Assembly (NCBI RefSeq): GCF_029227915.1
Contig: NC_079880.1
Location: 5,768,001-5,832,000 of the forward strand
DNA: 64,000 nt
Reading direction: 5' to 3'
Origin: Hydractinia symbiolongicarpus
Taxonomy: Eukaryota; Cnidaria; Hydrozoa; Anthoathecata; Hydractiniidae
The position numbers and the translations under genes are program-made. Positions 24,669 to 37,617 of this stretch are shown piece after piece (position 1 is the stretch's first letter; each line of letters opens with the position of its first letter). The notes beneath the pieces are model-generated. The model saw nothing but the letters and a program-made list of their open reading frames with translations, did no database searches and was not told the origin of the DNA.

Positions 24669-27299
24669 ATGAGTTTACTCCCTGGGTACTTTCTTTGTAT
24701 ACTTTTGACTATACGGGCCGAGTCCGGGATTTAGGGAAATCGCAGGTTTTCGTTTGCCGGCGATTAAACTGCTTTTATTCAGCGTCTCATCAAAAATGAA
24801 AACATTTTTGAAAACTACAAGTCTCATGCGTTTTAGTGGTGAAAAAGTAATTTAAAAAACTGTTCGGGAAATGAGTTTACTCCCTGGGTACTTTCTTTGT
24901 ATACTTTTGACTATACGGCCAAGCCCGGGATTTACGGGAAATCGCAGGTTTTCGTTTGCCGGCGATTAAACTTCTTTTATTTAGCGTCTCATCAAAAATG
25001 AAAACATTTTTAAAAACTACAAGTCTTATGCGTTTTAGTGGTGAAAAAATAATTTAAAAAATCGTTCTGGAAATGAGTTTACTCCCTGGGTACTTTCTTT
25101 GTATACTTTTGACTATACGGGCCGAGTCCGGGATTTACGGGAAATCGCAGGTTTTCGTTTGCCGGCGATTAAACTGCTTTTATTCAGCGTCTCATCAAAA
25201 ATGAAAACATTCTTGAAAACTACAAGTCTCGTGCGTTTTAGTGGTGAAATAATAATTTAAAAAATCGTTCGGGAAATGAGTTTACTCCCTGGGTATTTTG
25301 TTTGTATACTTTTGACTATACGGGCCAAGCCCGGGATTTACGGGAAATCGCGGGTTTTCGTTTGCCGGCGATTAAACTTCTTTTATTCAGCGTCTCATCA
25401 AAAATGAAAACATTTTTAAAAACTACAAGTCTTATGCGTTTTAGTGGTGAAAAAATAATTTAAAAAATCGTTCTGGAAATGAGTTTACTCCCTGGGTACT
25501 TTCTTTGTATACTTTTGACTATACGGGCCGAGTCCGGGATTTAGGGAAATCGCAGGTTTTCGTTAGCCGGCGATTAAACTGCTTTTATTCAGCGTCTCAT
25601 CAAAAATGAAAACATTTTTGAAAACCACAAGTCTCATGCGTTTTAGTGGTGAAAAAATAATTTAAAAAATCGTTCTGGAAATGAGTTTACTCCCTGGGTA
25701 CTTTCTTTGTATACTTTTGACTATACGGGCCGAGTCCGGGATTTAGGGAAATCGCAGGTTTTCGTTTGCCGGCGATTAAACTGCTTTTATTCAGCGTCTC
25801 ATCAAAAATGAAAACATTTTTGAAAACTACAAGTCTCATGCGTTTTAGTGGTGAAAAAGTAATTTAAAAAACTGTTCGGGAAATGAGTTTACTCCCTGGG
25901 TACTTTCTTTGTATACTTTTGACTATACGGCCAAGCCCGGGATTTACGGGAAATCGCGGGTTTTCGTTTGCCGGCGATTAAACTTCTTTTTTTCAGCGTC
26001 TCATCAAAAATGAAAACATTTTTAAAAACTACAAGTCTTATGCGTTTTAGTGGTGAAAAAATAATTTAAAAAATCGTTCTGGAAATGAGTTTACTCCCTG
26101 GGTACTTTCTTTGTATACTTTTGACTATACGGGCCAAGTCCGGCATTTACGGGAAATCGCAGGTTTTCGTTTGCCGGCGATTAAACTGCTTTTATTCAGC
26201 GTCTCATCAAAAATGAAAACATTCTTGAAAACTACAAGTCTCATGCGTTTTAGTGGTGAAAAAATAATTTAAAAAATCGTTCTGGAAATGAGTTTACTCC
26301 CTGGGTACTTTCTTTGTATACTTTTGACTATACGGGCCGAGTCCGGGATTTACGGGAAATCGCAGGTTTTCGTTTGCCGGCGATTAAACTGCTTTTATTC
26401 AGCGTCTCATCAAAAATGAAAACATTCTTGAAAACTACAAGTCTCGTGCGTTTTAGTGGTGAAATAATAATTTAAAAAATCGTTTGGGAAATGAGTTTAC
26501 TCCCTGGGTACTTTCTTTGTATACTTTTGACTATACGGGCCGAGTCCAGGATTTACGGGAAATCGCAGGTTTTCGTTTGCCGGCGATTAAACTTCTTTTA
26601 TTCAGCGTCTCATCAAAAATGAAAACATTTTTAAAAACTACAAGTCTCATGCGTTTTAGTGGTAAAAAGTAATTTAAAAAATCGTTCGGGAAATGAGTTT
26701 ACTCCCTGGGTACTTTCTTTGTATACTTTTGACTATACGGGCCAAGCCCGGGATTTACGGGAAATCGCAGGTTTTCGTTTGCCGGCGATTAAACTTCTTT
26801 TATTCAGCGTCTCATCAAAAATGAAAACATTTTTAAAAACTACAAGTCTTATGCGTTTTAGTGGTGAAAAAATAATTTAAAAAATCGTTCTGGAAATGAG
26901 TTTACTCCCTGGGTACTTTCTTTGTATACTTTTGACTATACGGGCCGAGTCCGGGATGTAGGGAAATCGCAGATTTTCGTTTGCCGGCGATTAAACTGCT
27001 TTTATTCAGCGTCTCATCAAAAATGAAAACATTCTTGAAAACTACAAGTCTCGTGCGTTTTAGTGGTGAAATAATAATTTAAAAAATCGTTTGGGAAATG
27101 AGTTTACTCCCTGGGTACTTTCGTTGTATACTTTTGACTATACGGCCAAGCCCGGGATTTACGGGAAATCGCGGGTTTTCGTTTGCCGGCGATTAAACTT
27201 CTTTTATTCAGCGTCTCATCAAAAATGAAAACATTTTTAAAAACTACAAGTCTTATGCGTTTTAGTGGTGAAAAAATAATTTAAAAAATCGTTCTGGAA
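24669..27299 (+). repeat. 13-monomer repeat, first copy (2631 bp)
   Basis: Markers in order are D (24669), ggccaag with cgcagg (24871), tctcgtgcg (25073), tattttgtttg (25276), cgttagccgg (25479), D (25681), ctttttttcag (25883), ccaagtccgg (26085), tctcgtgcg (26288), ccagg with gtaaaaagtaa (26491), gggccaagccc (26693), gggatgtaggg with cagattttcg (26896) and ctttcgttg (27098). The first eight return at +2631 and the last five at +2833. Confidence 0.8.
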
Positions 27300-30134
27300 A
27301 TGAGTTTACTCCCTGGGTACTTTCTTTGTATACTTTTGACTATACGGGCCGAGTCCGGGATTTAGGGAAATCGCAGGTTTTCGTTTGCCGGCGATTAAAC
27401 TGCTTTTATTCAGCGTCTCATCAAAAATGAAAACATTTTTGAAAACTACAAGTCTCATGCGTTTTAGTGGTGAAAAAGTAATTTAAAAAACTGTTCGGGA
27501 AATGAGTTTACTCCCTGGGTACTTTCTTTGTATACTTTTGACTATACGGCCAAGCCCGGGATTTACGGGAAATCGCAGGTTTTCGTTTGCCGGCGATTAA
27601 ACTTCTTTTATTTCGCGTCTCATCAAAAATGAAAACATTTTTAAAAACTACAAGTCTTATGCGTTTTAGTGGTGAAAAAATAATTTAAAAAATCGTTCTG
27701 GAAATGAGTTTACTCCCTGGGTACTTTCTTTGTATACTTTTGACTATACGGGCCGAGTCCGGGATTTACGGGAAATCGCAGGTTTTCGTTTGCCGGCGAT
27801 TAAACTGCTTTTATTCAGCGTCTCATCAAAAATGAAAACATTCTTGAAAACTACAAGTCTCGTGCGTTTTAGTGGTGAAATAATAATTTAAAAAATCGTT
27901 CGGGAAATGAGTTTACTCCCTGGGTATTTTGTTTGTATACTTTTGACTATACGGGCCAAGCCCGGGATTTACGGGAAATCGCGGGTTTTCGTTTGCCGGC
28001 GATTAAACTTCTTTTATTCAGCGTCTCATCAAAAATGAAAACATTTTTAAAAACTACAAGTCTTATGCGTTTTAGTGGTGAAAAAATAATTTAAAAAATC
28101 GTTCTGGAAATGAGTTTACTCCCTGGGTACTTTCTTTGTATACTTTTGACTATACGGGCCGAGTCCGGGATTTAGGGAAATCGCAGGTTTTCGTTAGCCG
28201 GCGATTAAACTGCTTTTATTCAGCGTCTCATCAAAAATTAAAACATTTTTGAAAACCACAAGTCTCATGCGTTTTAGTGGTGAAAAAATAATTTAAAAAA
28301 TCGTTCTGGAAATGAGTTTACTCCCTGGGTACTTTCTTTGTATACTTTTGACTATACGGGCCGAGTCCGGGATTTAGGGAAATCGCAGGTTTTCGTTTGC
28401 CGGCGATTAAACTGCTTTTATTCAGCGTCTCATCAAAAATGAAAACATTTTTGAAAACTACAAGTCTCATGCGTTTTAGTGGTGAAAAAGTAATTTAAAA
28501 AACTGTTCGGGAAATGAGTTTACTTCCTGGGTACTTTCTTTGTATACTTTTGACTATACGGCCAAGCCCGGGATTTACGGGAAATCGCGGGTTTTCGTTT
28601 GCCGGCGATTAAACTTCTTTTTTTCAGCGTCTCATCAAAAATGAAAACATTTTTAAAAACTACAAGTCTTATGCGTTTTAGTGGTGAAAAAATAATTTAA
28701 AAAATCGTTCTGGAAATGAGTTTACTCCCTGGGTACTTTCTTTGTATACTTTTGACTATACGGGCCAAGTCCGGGATTTACGGGAAATCGCAGGTTTTCG
28801 TTTGCCGGCGATTAAACTGCTTTTATTCAGCGTCTCATCAAAAATGAAAACATTCTTGAAAACTACAAGTCTCATGCGTTTTAGTGGTGAAAAAGTAATT
28901 TAAAAAACTGTTCGGGAAATGAGTTTACTCCCTGGGTACTTTCTTTGTATACTTTTGACTATACGGCCAAGCCCGGGATTTACGGGAAATCGCGGGTTTT
29001 CGTTTGCCGGCGATTAAACTTCTTTTTTTCAGCGTCTCATCAAAAATGAAAACATTTTTAAAAACTACAAGTCTTATGCGTTTTAGTGGTGAAAAAATAA
29101 TTTAAAAAATCGTTCTGGAAATGAGTTTACTCCCTGGGTACTTTCTTTGTATACTTTTGACTATACGGGCCGAGTCCGGGATTTACGGGAAATCGCAGGT
29201 TTTCGTTTGCCGGCGATTAAACTGCTTTTATTCAGCGTCTCATCAAAAATGAAAACATTCTTGAAAACTACAAGTCTCGTGCGTTTTAGTGGTGAAATAA
29301 TAATTTAAAAAATCGTTTGGGAAATGAGTTTACTCCCTGGGTACTTTCTTTGTATACTTTTGACTATACGGGCCGAGTCCAGGATTTACGGGAAATCGCA
29401 GGTTTTCGTTTGCCGGCGATTAAACTTCTTTTATTCAGCGTCTCATCAAAAATGAAAACATTTTTAAAAACTACAAGTCTCATGCGTTTTAGTGGTAAAA
29501 AGTAATTTAAAAAATCGTTCGGGAAATGAGTTTACTCCCTGGGTACTTTCTTTGTATACTTTTGACTATACGGGCCAAGCCCGGGATTTACGGGAAATCG
29601 CAGGTTTTCGTTTGCCGGCGATTAAACTTCTTTTATTCAGCGTCTCATCAAAAATGAAAACATTTTTGAAAACTACAAGTCTCATGCGTTTTAGTGGTGA
29701 AAAAATAATTTAAAAAATCGTTCTGGAAATGAGTTTACTCCCTGGGTACTTTCTTTGTATACTTTTGACTATACGGGCCGAGTCCGGGATTTACGGGAAA
29801 TCGCAGATTTTCGTTTGCCGGCGATTAAACTGCTTTTATTCAGCGTCTCATCAAAAATGAAAACATTCTTGAAAACTACAAGTCTCGTGCGTTTTAGTGG
29901 TGAAATAATAATTTAAAAAATCGTTTGGGAAATGAGTTTACTCCCTGGGTACTTTCGTTGTATACTTTTGACTATACGGGCCGAGTCCAGGATTTACGGG
30001 AAATCGCGGGTTTTCGTTTGCCGGCGATTAAACTTCTTTTATTCAGCGTCTCATCAAAAATGAAAACATTTTTAAAAACTACAAGTCTTATGCGTTTTAG
30101 TGGTGAAAAAATAATTTAAAAAATCGTTCTGGAA
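27300..30134 (+). repeat. 13-monomer repeat, second copy with one inserted monomer (2835 bp)
   Basis: Order follows 24669-27299. The extra monomer is 28919-29120, a duplicate of the ctttttttcag monomer at 28514; the preceding monomer (28716) starts like 26085 but ends with gtaatttaaaaaactg, the tail that normally precedes ctttttttcag. That hybrid marks the join. Private changes include tttcgcgtc near 27612, aaaattaaaac near 28235 and ttcctggg near 28524. Confidence 0.8.
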
Positions 30135-30943
30135 ATGAGTTTACTCCCTGGGTACTTTCTTTGTATACTTTTGACTATACGGGCCGAGTCCGGGATTTAG
30201 GGAAATCGCAGGTTTTCGTTTGCCGGCGATTAAACTGCTTTTATTCAGCGTCTCATCAAAAATGAAAACATTTTTAAAAACTACAAGTCTCATGTGTTTT
30301 AGTGGTGAAAAAGTAATTTAAAAAATCGTTCGGGAAATGAATTTACTCCCTGGGTACTTTCTTTGTATACTTTTGACTATACGGCCAAACCCGGGATTTA
30401 CGGGAAATCGCAGGTTTTCGTTTGCCGGCGATTAAACTGCTTTTATTCAGCGTCTCATCAAAAATGAAAACATTTTTGAAAACCACAAGTCTCATGCGTT
30501 TTAGTGGTGAAAAAGTAATTTAAAAAATCGTTCGGGAAATGAGTTTACTCCCTGGGTACTTTCTTTGTATACTTTTGACTATACAGCCAAGCCCGGGATT
30601 TACGGGAAATCGCGGGTTTTCGTTTGCCGGCCATTAAACTTCTTTTAGTCAGCGTCTCATCAAAAATAAAAACATTTTTAAAAACTACAAGTCTTATGCG
30701 TTTTAGTGGTGAAAAAATAATTTAAGAAATCGTTCTGGAAATGAGTTTACTCCCTGGGTACTTTCTTTGTATACTTTTGACTATACGGGCCAAGCCCGGG
30801 ATTTACGGGAAATCGCAGGTTTTCGTTTGCCGGCGATTAAACTTCTTTTATTCAGCGTCTCATCAAAAATGAAAACATTTTTGAAAACTACAAGTCTCAT
30901 GCGTTTTAGTGGTGAAAAAATAATTTAAAAAATCGTTCGGGAA
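29729..30943 (+). repeat. Six-monomer repeat, first copy (1215 bp)
   Basis: Monomers at 29729 (cagattttcg, tctcgtgcg), 29932 (ctttcgttg, ccagg), 30135 (D, tcatgtgtttt), 30337 (aaccacaag), 30539 (ggccattaaac, ttttagtcag, taagaaatcg) and 30741. The first five recur at an offset of 1215 bp. It overlaps the end of the 13-monomer second copy, so its first two monomers belong to both schemes. Confidence 0.8.
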
Positions 30944-32151
30944 ATGAGTTTACTCCCTGGGTACTTTCTTTGTATACTTTTGACTATACGGGCCGAGTCC
31001 GGGATTTACGGGAAATCGCAGATTTTCGTTTGCCGGCGATTAAACTGCTTTTATTCAGCGTCTCATCAAAAATGAAAACATTCTTGAAAACTACAAGTCT
31101 CGTGCGTTTTAGTGGTGAAATAATAATTTAAAAAATCGTTTGGGAAATGAGTTTACTCCCTGGGTACTTTCGTTGTATACTTTTGACTATACGGGCCGAG
31201 TCCAGGATTTACGGGAAATCGCGGGTTTTCGTTTGCCGGCGATTAAACTTCTTTTATTCAGCGTCTCATCAAAAATGAAAACATTTTTAAAAACTACAAG
31301 TCTTATGCGTTTTAGTGGTGAAAAAATAATTTAAAAAATCGTTCTGGAAATGAGTTTACTCCCTGGGTACTTTCTTTGTATACTTTTGACTATACGGGCC
31401 GAGTCCGGGATTTAGGGAAAACGCAGGTTTTCGTTTGCCGGCGATTAAACTGCTTTTATTCAGCGTCTCATCAAAAATGAAAACATTTTTGAAAACTACA
31501 AGTCTCATGTGTTTTAGTGGTGAAAAAGTAATTTAAAAAATCGTTCGGGAAATGAGTTTACTCCCTGGGTACTTTCTTTGTATACTTTTGACTATACGGC
31601 CAAGCCCGGGATTTACGGGAAATCGCAGGTTTTCGTTTGCCGGCGATTAAACTGCTTTTATTCAGTGTCTCATCAAAAATGAAAACATTTTTAAAAACCA
31701 CAAGTCTCATGCGTTTTAGTGGTGAAAAAGTAATTTAAAAAATCGTTCGGGAAATGAGTTTACTCCCTGGGTACTTTCTTTGTATACTTTTGACTCCAAG
31801 CCCGGGATTTACGGGAAATCGCGGGTTTTCGTTTGTCGGCCATTAAACTTCCTTTAGTCAGCGTCTCATCAAAAATAAAAACATTTTTAAAAACTACAAG
31901 TCTTATGCGTTTTAGTGGTGAAAAAATAATTTAAGAAATCGTTCTGGAAATGAGTTTACTCCCTGGGTACTTTCTTTGTATACTTTTGACTATACGGGCC
32001 GAGTCCGGGATTTAGGGAAATCGCAGGTTTTCGTTTGCCGGCGATTAAACTGCTTTTATTCAGCGTCTCATCAAAAATGAAAACATTTTTGAAAACTACA
32101 AGTCTCATGCGTTTTAGTGGTGAAAAAGTAATTTAAAAAATCGTTCGGGAA
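30944..32151 (+). repeat. Six-monomer repeat, second copy (1208 bp)
   Basis: Order matches 29729-30943 for five monomers; the sixth (31950) is a D monomer instead. The fifth monomer (31754) has lost 6 bp so that ttttgact is followed directly by ccaagccc. Both copies keep the rare tcatgtgtttt and ggccattaaac words, so the duplication is younger than those changes and older than the 6-bp loss. Confidence 0.78.
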
Positions 32152-32759
32152 ATGAGTTTACTCCCTGGGTACTTTCTTTGTATACTTTTGACTATACGGC
32201 CAAGCCCGGGATTTACGGGATATCGCGGGTTTTTGTTTGCCGGCGATTAAACTTTTTCTATTCAGCGTCTCATCAAAAATGAAAACATTTTTAAAAACTA
32301 CAAGTCTTATGCGTTTTAGTGGTGAAAAAATAACTTAAAAAATCGTTCTGGAAATGAGTTTACTCCCTGGGTACTTTCTTTGTATACTTTCGACTATACG
32401 GGCCGAGTCCGGGATTTACGGGAAATCGCAGGTTTTCGTTTTCCGGCGATTAAACTGCTTTTATTCAGCGTCTCATCAAAAATGAAAACATTCTTGAAAA
32501 CTACAAGTCTCGTGCGTTTTAGTGGTGAAATAATAATTTAAAAAATCGTTTGGGAAATGAGTTTACTCCCTGGGTACTTTCTTTGTATACTTTTGACTAT
32601 ACGGGCCGAGTCCAGGATTTACGGGAAATCGCAGGTTTTCGTTTGCCGCCGATTAAACTTCTTTTATTCAGCGTCTCATCAAAAATAAAAACATTTTTAA
32701 AAACTTCAAGTCTTATGCGTTTTAGTGATGAAAAAATAATTTAAAAAATCGTTCTGGAA

Positions 32760-33772
32760 ATGAGTTTACTCACAGGGTACTTTCTTTGTATACATTCGAC
32801 TATACGTGCCAAGCCCGGAATTTACGGGAAATCTCGGGTTTTCGTTTGCCGGCGATTAAACTGCTTCTATTCAGCGTCTCATCAAAAATGAAAACATTCT
32901 TGAAAACTACAAGTTTCATGCGTTTTAGTGGTGAAATAATAACTTAAAAAATCGTTTGGGAAATGAGTTTACTCCCTGGGTACTTTGTTTGTATACTTTT
33001 GACTATACGGGCCAAGCCCGGGATTTACGGGAAATCGCGGGTTTTCGTTTGCCGGCGATTAAACTTCTTTTATTCAGCGTCTCATCAAAAATGAAAACAT
33101 TTTTAAAAACTACAAGTCTTATGCGTTTTAGTGGTGAAAAAATAATTTAAAAAATCGTTCTGGAAATGAGTTTACTCCCTGGGTACTTTCTTTGTATACT
33201 TTTGACTATACGGGCCGAGTCCGGGATTTAGGGAAATCGCAGGTTTTCGTTTGCCGGGGATTAAACTGCCATTTTTCAGCGTCTCATCAAAAATGAAAAC
33301 ATTTTTGAAAACTACAAGTCTCATGCGTTTTAGTGGTGAAAAAATAATTTAGAAAATCGTTCGGGAAATGAGTTTACTTCCTGGGTACTTTCTTTGTATA
33401 CTTTTGACTATACTGGCCAAGCCGGGATTTACGGGAAATCGCGGGTTTTCGTTTGCCGGCGATTAAACTTCTTTTATTCCGCGTCTCATCAAAAATGAAA
33501 ACATTTTTAAAAACTACAAGTCTTATGCGTTTTAGTGATGAAAAAATAATTTAAAAAATCGTTCTGGAAATGAGTTTACTCACAGGGTACTTTCTTTGTA
33601 TACATTCGACTATACGTGCCAAGCCCGGGATTTACGGGAAATCTCGGGTTTTCGTTTGCCGGCGATTAAACTGCTTCTATTCAGCGTCTCATCAAAAATG
33701 AAAACATTCTTGAAAACTACAAGTTTCATGCGTTTTATTGGTGAAATAATAATTTAAAAAATCGTTCGGGAA
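32760..33772 (+). repeat. Repeated acgtgcc/agtttcatg monomer at 810-bp spacing
   Basis: Monomers at 32760 and 33570 both carry ctcacaggg, attcgacta, acgtgcc, atctcggg and agtttcatg, and both follow a monomer ending agtgatgaaa. They resemble the monomers at 2019, 3634 and 4235 about 30 kb to the left, so this variant is present at two distant parts of the array. The monomer at 33166 has a private ccggggatt and ccatttttcag. Confidence 0.7.
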
Positions 33773-35390
33773 ATGAGTTTACTCCCTGGGTACTTTCTTT
33801 GTATACTTTTGACTATACGGCCAAGCCCGGGATTTACGGGAAATCGCGGGTTTTCGTTTGCCGGCGATTAAACTTCTTTTATTCAGCGTCCCATCAAATA
33901 TGAAAATATTTTTGAAAACTACAAGTCTCATGCGTTTAGTGGTAAAAAAATAATATAAAAAATCGTTCGGGAAATGAGTTTACTCCCTGGGTATTTTCTT
34001 TGTATACTTTCGACTATACGGGCCAAGCCCGGGATTTACGGGAAATCGCGGGTTTTCGTTTGCCGGCGATTAAACTTCTTTTATTCAGCGTCTCATCAAA
34101 AATTAAAACATTTTTGAAAACTACAAGTCTCATGCGTTTTAGTGGTGAAAAAATAATTTAAAAAATCGTTCGGGAAATGAGTTTACTCCCTGGGTACTTT
34201 CTTTGTATACTTTTGACTATACGGTCCAAGCCGGGATTTACGGGAAATCACGGGTTTTCGTTTGCCGGAGATTAAACTTCTTTTATTCAGCGTCTCATCA
34301 AAAATAAAAACATTTTTGAAAACTACAAGTCTCATGCGTTTTAGTGGTGAAAATATAATTTAAAAAATCGTTTGGGAAATGAGTTTACTCCCTGGGTACT
34401 TTCTTTCTATACTTTTGACTATACGGGCCAAGCCGGGATTTACGGGAAATCGCGGGTTTTCGTTTGCCGGCGATTAAACTTCTTTTATTCAGCGTCTCAT
34501 CAAAAATGAAAACATTTTTAAAAACTACAAGTCTTATGCGTTTTAGTGGTGAAAAAATAATTTAAAAAATCGTTCTGGAAATGAGTTTACTCACAGGGTA
34601 CTATCTTTGTATACATTCGACTATACGGGCCAAGCCCGGGATTTACGGGAAATTGCAGGAATTCGTTTGCCGGCGATTAAACCTCTTTCTTTAAGCGTCT
34701 CATCAAAAATGAAAACATTTTTGAAAACTACAAGTCTCATGCGTTTTAGTGGTGAAAAAATAATTTAAAAAATCGTTCGGGAAATGAGTTTACTCCCTGG
34801 GTACTTTCTTTGTATACTTTTGACTATACGGGCCGAGTGCGGGAATTGCGGGAAATTGCGGATTTTCGTTTGCCGGCGATTAAACTTCTTTTATTCAGCG
34901 TCCCATCAAATATGAAAATATTTTTGAAAACTACAAGTCTCATGCGTTTAGTGGTAAAAAAATAATATAAAAAATCGTTCGGGAAATGAGTTTACTCCCT
35001 GGGTACTTTGTTTGTATACTTTTGACTATACGGGCCAAGCCCGGGATTTACGGGAAATCGCGGGTTTTCGTTTGCCGGCGATTAAACTTCTTTTATTCAG
35101 CGTCTCATCAAAAATGAAAACATTTTTAAAAACTACAAGTCTTATGCGTTTTAGTGGTGAAAAAATAATTTAAAAAATCGTTCTGGAAATGAGTTTACTC
35201 CCTGGGTACTTTCTTTGTATACTTTTGACTATACGGGCCGAGTCCGGGATTTAGGGAAATCGCAGGTTTTCGTTTGCCGGCGATTAAACTGCTTTTATTC
35301 AGCGTCTCATCAAAAATGAAAACATTTTTGAAAAAAACAAGTCTCATGCGTTTTAGTGGTGAAAAAGTAATTTAAAAAATCGTTCGGGAA
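33773..35390 (+). repeat. Dispersed segment of the c-g-t-D HOR family (eight monomers)
   Basis: The order is p (33773), t-like (33974), an a/s hybrid with ggtccaagccggg (34177), s (34379), c (34581), g (34784), t (34986) and D (35189). This is the cyclic order of the 5248-20019 family read across a unit boundary, but it lies about 13.7 kb beyond that block. The copies are more diverged: gcaggaattcg in c (the only GAATTC I noticed), gggaattgcggg in g, and aaaaaaacaag in D. Confidence 0.75.
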
Positions 35391-35593
35391 ATGAGTTTAC
35401 TCCCTGGGTACTTTCTTTGTATACTTTTGACTATACGGGCCGAGTCCGGGATTTACGGGAAATCGCAGTTTTTCGTTTGCCGGCGATTAAACTGCTTTTA
35501 TTCAGCGTCTCATCAAAAATGAAAACATTCTTGAAAACTGCAAGTCTCGTGCGTTTTAGTGGTGAAATAATAATTTAAAAAATCGTTTGGGAA

Positions 35594-37617
35594 ATGAGTT
35601 TACTCCCTGGGTACTTTCTTTGTATACTTTGGCTATACGGGCCGAGTCCAGGATTTACGGGAAATCGCAGGTTTTCGTTTGCCGGCGATTAAACTTCTTT
35701 TATTCAGCGTCTCATCAAAAATGAAAACATTTTTAAAAACTACAAGTCTCATGCGTTTTAGTGGTAAAAAGTAATTTAAAAAATCGTTCGGGAAATGAGT
35801 TTACTCCCTGGGTACTTTCTTTGTATACTTTTGACTATACGGGCCGAGTCCGGGATTTACGGGAAATCGCAGGTTTTCGTTTGCCGGCGATTAAACTGCT
35901 TTTATTCAGCGTCTCATCAAAAATGAAAATATTTTTGAAAACTACAAGTCTCATGTGTTTTAGTGGTGAAAAAGTAATTTAAAAAATCGTTCGGGAAATG
36001 AGTTTACTCCCTGGGTACTTTCTTTGTATACTTTTGACTATACGGCCAAGCCCGGGATTTACGGGAAATCGCGGGTTTTCGTTTGCCGGCGATTAAACTT
36101 CTTTTATTCAGCGTCTCATCAAAAATGAAAACATTTTTTAAAACTACAAGTCTTATGCGTTTTAGTGGTGAAAAAATAATTTAAAAAATCGTTCTGGAAA
36201 TGAGTTTACTCACAGGGTACTTTCTTTGTATACTTTTAACTATACGGGCCGAGTCCGGGATTTACGGGAAATCGCAGGTTTTCGTTTGCCGGCGATTAAA
36301 CTGCTTTTATTCAGCGTCTCATCAAAAATGAAAACATTCTTGAGAACTACAAGTCTCGTGCGTTTTAGTGGTGAAATAATAATTTAAAAAATCGTTTGGG
36401 AAATGAGTTTACTCCCTGGGTACTTTCTTTGTATACTTTTAACTATACGGGCCGAGTCCAGGATTTACGGGAAATCGCAGGTTTTCGGTTGCCAGCGATT
36501 AAACTTCTTTTATTCAGCGTCTCATCAAAAATGAAAACATTTTTAAAAACTACAAGTCTCATGCGTTTTAGTGGTAAAAAGTAATTTAAAAAATCGTTCG
36601 GGAAATGAGTTTACTCCCTGGGTACTTTCTTTGTATACTTTTGACTATACGGGCCAAGCCCGGGATTTACGGGAAATCGCGGGTTTTCGTTTGCCGGGGA
36701 TTAAACTTCTTTTATTCAGCGTCTCATCAAAAATGAAAACATTTTTAAAAACTACAAGTCTTATGCGTTTTAGTGGTGAAAAAATAATTTAAAAAATCGT
36801 TCTGGAAATGAGTTTACTCCCTGGGTACTTTCTTTGTATACTTTTGACTATACGGGCCGAGTCCGGGATTTACGGGAAATCGCAGGTTTTCGTTTGCCGG
36901 CGATTAAACTGCTTTTATTCAGCGTCTCATCAAAAATGAAAACATTCTTGAAAACTACAAGTCTCGTGCGTTTTAGTGGTGAAATAATAATTTAAAAAAT
37001 CGTTTGGGAAATGAGTTTACTCCCTGGGTACTTTCTTTGTATACTTTTGACTATACGGGCCGAGTACGTGATTTACGGGAAATCGCAGGTTTTCGTTTGC
37101 CGGCGATTAAACTTCTTTTATTCAGCGTCTCATCAAAAATGAAAACATTTTTAAAAACTACAAGTCTCATGCGTTTTAGTGGTAAAAAGTAATTTAAAAA
37201 ATCGTTCGGGAAATGAGTTTACTCCCTGGGTACTTTCTTTGTATACTTTTGACTATACGGGCCGAGTCCGGGATTTACGGGAAATCGCAGGTTTTCGTTT
37301 GCCGGCGATTAAACTGCTTTTATTCAGCGTCTCATTAAAAATGAAAACATTTTTGAAAACTACAAGTCTCATGTGTTTTAGTGGTGAAAAAGTAATTTAA
37401 AAAATCGTTTGGGAAAAGAGTTTACTCCCTGGGTACTTTCTTTGTATACTTTTGACTATACGGCCAAGCCCGGGATTTACGGGAAATCGCGGGTTTTCGT
37501 TTGCCGGCGATTAAACTTCTTTTATTCAGCGTCTCATCAAAAATGAAAACATTTTTGAAAACTACAAGTCTCATGCGTTTTAGTGGTGAAATAATAATTT
37601 AAAAAATCGTTTGGGAA
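35594..37617 (+). repeat. Seven-monomer spaced duplication with an internal 608-bp trimer pair
   Basis: Monomers at 35594 (ends gtaaaaagtaa), 35795 (tcatgtgtttt) and 35998 recur at 37011, 37213 and 37416, offsets 1417-1418 bp. Inside, 36200-36807 and 36808-37415 look like a trimer pair sharing tctcgtgcg and gtaaaaagtaa monomers. The third monomer of the second set begins aagagttt, a private change of the usual start. The monomer at 35594 has tttggctatacgg and those at 36200 and 36403 have ttttaactat. Confidence 0.7.
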
